Source: Diadema setosum
Lineage: Eukaryota > Echinodermata > Echinoidea > Diadematoida > Diadematidae
Reading direction: 5' to 3'
DNA length: 64,000 bases
Assembly: GCA_033980235.1 (NCBI GenBank)
Contig: CM067065.1
Coordinates: 11,058,373-11,122,372, forward strand
The translations under genes were made by a program, and so were the position numbers. Under the pieces are notes generated by a model that did not search any database, was not told the origin of the DNA, and saw only the letters and a program-made list of their open reading frames with translations. Of this stretch, positions 59,613-64,000 are shown in pieces. The number at the start of each line of letters is the position of its first letter. Positions within the stretch are counted from its first letter, which is position 1.

Positions 59613-59996
59613 AGGGTGTGTACAGTTCTGTTCGAGGTGAAGATTTAGCTTTAAACGTTTTGCGAGATATTCAGAAACTACTCTATGAGATGTCAAAGAG
59701 CATGCAGTTCTAAGGGGTATCAAAAGTTTATTCGATGAAAATCGCTTTTGAAATAGCTGAGATATCCAAAAACAAGGTGAAACAAAGATATCCTAATAAA
59801 GTTGGGGCATGTCGCCTTTTATTATTAGCACTTTTTTGGATATCTCAGCCATTTGGAAACCAATTTTCATCAAATAAACGTTGAATCCTTCTTAAAAATT
59901 ACATGCTCTTTCATATTTCATAGGAGGCTTTTCATTATCTCACTTAGGAATGTTCAAAACATGAATCCCTAACTCAACCAGTACTGTACAGTCCCT
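59613..59996. mobile_element. 384-bp TTAA element with visible empty site
   Basis: TTAA at 59609-59612 and 59997-60000 flanks ends AGGGTGTGTACAG and CTGTACAGTCCCT. Unit 3 has a single TTAA at 57456-57459 in the same context (ACTAATTTAACTGAC). The insertion is therefore younger than the duplication of units 3 and 4. TTAA duplication and AGGG/CCCT ends suggest piggyBac-type mobilisation. Confidence 0.85.
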
Positions 59997-60081
59997 TTAA
60001 CTGACAAAAATTTCCTGTGGTTTGATTGTCCAGGTGCTTCATGGAACACACTGCATTCCCTTTACTGCCTATAAATGACAT

Positions 60082-60326
60082 GGTTACAGCTCGTTATACC
60101 GAAGGTTCGTTATTCCAAAGGCTCTTCAGTCCGAAGGTCCGCTATTCCGAATTACATTTTCGGATTAACAAATCTTCGAAATAACGAACCTTCGGAATAA
60201 CGACACAAATGATTAATGAACCCTTTTTCATTTTTGGATTAACCAACCTCTAGGCATAGGGAATATATGTCTTTCTGATTAACGAACCTTCGGAATAGCA
60301 AAGCTTCGGAATAACGAACAATACCC
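60082..60326. mobile_element. 245-bp TTCGTTATTCCGAAGG element, unit 4
   Basis: Same insertion as in unit 3, same length, with AAATGACAT at 60073-60081 and 60327-60335. It was therefore present before units 3 and 4 duplicated. Confidence 0.75.
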
Positions 60327-61664
60327 AAATGACATACTGTCTTTTTTTATTTTCTAGAACTATTTCAAAATGATTAGCTCTGTCTTTTTTTCTTTTTCTA
60401 AGAACAGATTTCATCATTGGTGACAAGCCATATTATTTACGTGCCAACATGGTCGCTGTTCAACGACAAAAAAACAAACAAAAACAGTACGTCTCAAAAT
60501 GTTGACGAATATACCAATTTACCTAAATTTATTATGTTTTATATTTGATAACGTGTATAAAATAATGGAAGAATGTTTGTTTCTTGCGAAGTCTTGCGCT
60601 GTCTGTCAGATAAACACACACACACCAAATTTTACACATATTTATCATGTGCACTTGTCTTTCGTTTTATCAGCCCATCAACTTGCTGGTCTAATATATT
60701 TTCCTCACTACTCTTTTCCATTAAAAAATTAGAAATGCCATTCTCAAGAAAAAATCCTAACAAAGCATTCCTGTTATAAATATCAGTTACAATATACACA
60801 TATTTACTAGAAAATGTAAACTTAAACGAATATAACGGAAATCCACAAGAAATTTAATTCACAAGCCATATTGGGAACACAATCAACTCAGCTTCTAGTA
60901 ACAAAGGACCATGATGTAGCACAATTCTGTTTCGCGCTCACTAATACCTCAAGACCAGATCAGTGTCAACTTTCCTTTGGAATTGCGTTAATCAAAGGGA
61001 CATTGCGCTCTATGAAAAGTTTTCCATTACCTTGGGAGGATCCCAGAATTCGGTAAAGTGGGCCGTCTTTAAAAGAACCAAAAGGGGAAAGGGGTGCACG
61101 TCCGCCCATCATTTTCTTCCGTTTATTTCTGTTGTTTTAACAAATAAAGGGGCGCCCGCTCGGTGCTCCATCGTCGGGAACAGCCACGGCCTACATGTCT
61201 TCATTTATTAGTTTGATTTTTTTTTTTTTACATCATGATACCTTGTTTGTCTAATTGTGGCAAAACATTCTATCATCATAACATATTTGGGTTCTGACTT
61301 TCCAAGATAAATTGAAATTGAAAACAACATGTATGACCGATATTTGGAATTTTCTTTTTTTCCACCAAACTCGTATGGTATTTTATGGTGTGAAGTAAAA
61401 CATCGCAATTGGTCAAAGATAAGACACTTGACGAATTACGGAAGAAATATAAAGAAAATAGAAAAGAAACATGAGGTGATTTTGTTTATGTAGATGTCGC
61501 AAGATATGAGTTCACTTAACTTAGACTGACACAACAGATTACACATCAGCTTTTAAATGTTTTATATCTCAATCAAACCAAATAAAAATGGATGCTCATG
61601 CTATTCAAAGACGCAACCTTAGTAAAACTCAAGCTTGAGAAAATTAACCGACTCTCTGTTGTAA

Positions 61665-62857
61665 GTCATGCCGTCAATCTCTCGTTTGAGGCGAGACCCC
61701 AGCCGAATTTTTCCAAAGTGGGGTGCTTTTATTTGTCGTTTGAGAGTTGGGAGTCGAAGTACTTGTCCATTGCGAATAAACTTTCTGCTCGGCGTGACAA
61801 ACCTGGAGGCCAAGCCAGGGTTTGATGACTCCAGCAGCTGTCGTATTACGTAATACGTGATAAGGATATCTGCCTGTGGCAGACCATTTAAAGTGAACTC
61901 AATTTTCTCTATCCTTTTTAAAGTTTTCAATTTTATATTCTATTGAGAAATTCTATGGTCATCCATTTTACATTTCGAACGAAAAAAATTGACCCGTAAA
62001 TAACGAAAATACAGGAATAAGAAGGAGAGGATTACCAGTTTGCCGGTGCTGACAATGTGCTATTTGGCAGTGAGTTACAAAGGGGAGGTGAGACTACCTC
62101 CCTGGTTACAACAGCCTCGACTGATTTAACCAGGACTCCTGAGTCCTGGTAAACCTAACTTAACCGAGTAACCGTTAACGTTTGTCAGGCCTAACATAAC
62201 AGTAACACTGACTTATCCCTGTATTGACTTTGTCTTTGGCCGACTTACTGAGATGGCGAGTCTAACTCTTTAACGTTAGTCTAAACGTAGTCGTTAGATC
62301 TGTCAGTGTCACCGGTTATTGTATATGGTGCCATCTCTAATGTACGTTAACAAGTTGATGTTAGTTATCTATGTCAACTTACTGATTCAGTAATAGTGGT
62401 ACTGTCATTCTGTTGGATATCGCCGCAATATCATCCGTGACGTGTTAATTTCGTGTCACAAAGACAAAAGTTGCCAAGATCTAATAGTATTAGATGTCTA
62501 GATCTAGATGTAGTCTAGATCTAAGTAATATAAATTCTGTGTAACTTAAAAGTGAAAGGTCTAGACTTCACTTAGTCTATAATTAGACCAGACATTCATG
62601 AGGCAAAGGCCTATTTAGTAGATCTGTTCTTATTCTATTTTAACGTCAATTCCTACTAACTCGCCACGTGTTATTCCTAAGGCAAAGGACTTCCGGGTTA
62701 GTGATTTTTTTTTTTCATAAATACCAAACATCAGACGTGTTTCATTTGCATTCTTGCACAGACTTCATGAAAATATGTGCAGTATCAAAGAAATATTATG
62801 CACATGACAATGCCAGTGTTTTATAGGTGAATGGTTAATACCTTTAAAAGCTGAATG
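61665..62857. other. Non-repetitive sequence right of the array
   Basis: Has normal base composition near 61670-61880. A minus-strand frame is open there, but it runs into array sequence at its C-terminal end and I do not recognise it. A 9-bp stem hairpin (CCAGGACTC/GAGTCCTGG) lies near 62131-62150 and a TCTAGATCTAG-rich stretch near 62497-62525. Confidence 0.35.
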
Positions 62858-63321
62858 ATAATGTAGAGTCTAGGTCTAATTAAGATGTTACAATCTCTGA
62901 TAAGAAACAGAGGTTTGATTGGCATAGACTGTTTCCCAAATGCAGGTACATGTAGTAATATTCAGCTATTTCAATGCAATGCCTTGTTTACAAGTACATG
63001 TAGATTTATATTCATGTGAATGATAATTCAATTTCTACATGAGACTTACTAAGTGCTAAACATAATATCTTGCATCAGTAAAATGTGTAAATGACGAGAC
63101 AATTTGAATATGCATCAAAGACGAACAGCAGCATTTTTTGACATTCTTTGATCCTGCATAGGCCTACCATTTTGTTTTATGTTTAATATAAATAGAGCAA
63201 AATAATTTCATCTTCAGTTTTGTTGGCTGATTTTTTTTTTTCTTCTCAAAATTAAAGTTGTATCTTGTACCATGATGTTTGATTTTAATCAAAAGTTCTT
63301 AATTTCTTTCTTTTCTTTCAG

Positions 63322-63419
63322 ATGACTGGTGCCATGTAGTAGCGAAGAACTGGACTGTCTCAGAAAAGAAACGGAAAAGTACAATGTCGTGTACATCATC
63401 AACGGATGTGAATACAATG
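63322..63419 (+). other. Exon-like block, copy 1
   Basis: Follows a strong acceptor (TTTCTTTTCTTTCAG) and ends at AATG|GTAATG. One frame reads PCSSEELDCLRKETEKYNVV and on to CEYNG. A TGA lies in that frame between the acceptor and the first leucine, so if coding it is not simply spliced here. It differs from copy 2 by about 16 substitutions and no indel. Confidence 0.3.
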
Positions 63420-63862
63420 GTAATGTAGAGTCTAGGTCTAATTAAGATGTTAAAGTCTCTGATAATAATCAAGTTTGATTGTCGTAAACTGTTTTCCAAA
63501 TGCAGTTAGTAATATTCAGCTTTTTCAAAGCAATGTCTTGTTTACCAGGACATGAAGATTTATTCATGTGAATAATAATTTAATTTCTACATGAGACTTA
63601 CTAATACTAGACATAAGATCTTGCATCATTAAAATATATAAAAGGCGAGACAATTTGAATATGCATCAAAGATGAACAGCAGTATTTTTTTGACATTCTT
63701 TGATCCTGTATACCATTTTCTTTTATGTTTAATATAAATAGAGCAAAATGATTACAACTACAGTTTAGTTGGCTGATTTCTTTTTCTCAAAATGAAAGTT
63801 GTATCTTGTATCATGATGTTTGATTTTAATCGAAAGTTCTTAATTTCTGTCTTTTCTTTCAG

Positions 63863-63960
63863 ATGACTGATGCCATGCAGTAGCGAAGAGCTGGACTGTT
63901 TCAGAGAAGAAAAAAAAAGTACAGCATCGTGCTGATCATCAAAGAATGTGAATACAATGG
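63863..63960 (+). other. Exon-like block, copy 2
   Basis: Same acceptor context. The matching frame reads PCSSEELDCFREEKKKYSIV and ends CEYNG, then stays open to a TAG near 63986. The donor of copy 1 is lost here (GGTAATG became GGCTTAG). Confidence 0.3.
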
Positions 63961-64000
63961 CTTAGGAAAGAGGACAATCTACAGATAGGATAGAAGGGAG

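Larger units (their letters stand above)
46275..61664. repeat. Tandem array of about 2.15-kb units with insertions
   Basis: Five units can be followed by shared blocks in the same order: a GACAACAATTTCCTGTGG block, a GATCCAGAAATTCCGTAAAG block with GGTGCTCCATCG, a CAACAGATTACACATCAGC block and a GGGCCTTCTTGAAATCAATG block. Units lie at about 46275-47895, 49320-51886, 56132-58290, 58291-60820 and 60821-61664 (partial). Units 3 and 4 are nearly identical, with a 2,153-bp period. The array stops abruptly at about 61664. Confidence 0.8.
62858..63966 (+). repeat. Two tandem copies of a 541-562-bp unit with exon-like core
   Basis: ATGTAGAGTCTAGGTCTAAT starts the two copies at 62861 and 63423. Both run through the same sequence to a pyrimidine tract ending TTTCTTTCAG and an exon-like block. 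The non-exon part shows several indels between copies. Confidence 0.8.

Noticed and set aside
46275..61664. Ribosomal DNA repeat
   Set aside because: The 2.15-kb units contain no rRNA-like sequence and are AT-rich.
61619..61930. 103-residue minus-strand gene
   Set aside because: The frame crosses the right edge of the tandem array, so part of it is repeat sequence; no domain recognised.

Overview
This window is non-coding-dominated nuclear DNA of a eukaryote, most likely a marine invertebrate and probably a deuterostome such as an echinoderm. That placement is inference from repeat types: a tRNA-related SINE module, many short inverted-repeat transposons, TTCGTTATTCCGAAGG-type repeats and units carrying TGACCTTTGACCC. 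No long open frame, operon or prokaryotic signal is present. Splice-like GT/AG sites, TATA-like boxes and AT-rich spacers fit an animal genome. I found no complete intact host gene; coding traces are short, frameshifted or exon-sized.

Layout. 0-5 kb: a CG-rich TTCGCGA block, a GCACG minisatellite with palindromes, a degenerate 20-bp-scale repeat and a possible TATA promoter near 4.86 kb. 5.9-6.6 kb: a frameshifted BEN-domain coding sequence. 8-10 kb: a G-poor segment bounded by 24-bp direct repeats that look like the two ends of an intron. 12.7 kb: a transposase tail. 13.4-16.8 kb: a foldback element whose arms are tandem 161-bp units with YY1-like motifs. 19.4-21.1 kb: a TA-flanked inverted-repeat element.

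21.6-27.5 kb: a 5.9-kb element with 12-bp CACTGTAAAAAA termini, dense TGTTTA/TAAACA subterminal palindromes and, inside, a chain of exon-like minus-strand segments whose splice phases agree. I do not recognise the protein. 28.8-43.5 kb: three diverged copies of a long segmental duplication. Copy 1 holds extra insertions, one with a Crypton/DUF3504-like first exon. Between copies 2 and 3 lies a near-identical 268-bp tandem satellite in which every unit contains a tRNA-like module with both pol III boxes.

46.3-61.7 kb: a tandem array of about 2.15-kb units, interrupted by at least seven further elements. Several can be dated because a sister unit keeps the empty site: a TTAA element (59613-59996) and a TTCGTTATTCCGAAGG element with 9-bp target duplications. 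A 4.2-kb element here carries six copies of a perfect DR1 nuclear-receptor half-site pair. 62.9-64 kb: a tandem duplication of an exon-like block running off the window.

The general picture is a nest of non-autonomous DNA transposons and duplications. The candidates most worth following are the 5.9-kb element with its unknown gene, the tRNA-derived satellite, the DR1- and YY1-bearing repeats, and the paired empty and filled sites.
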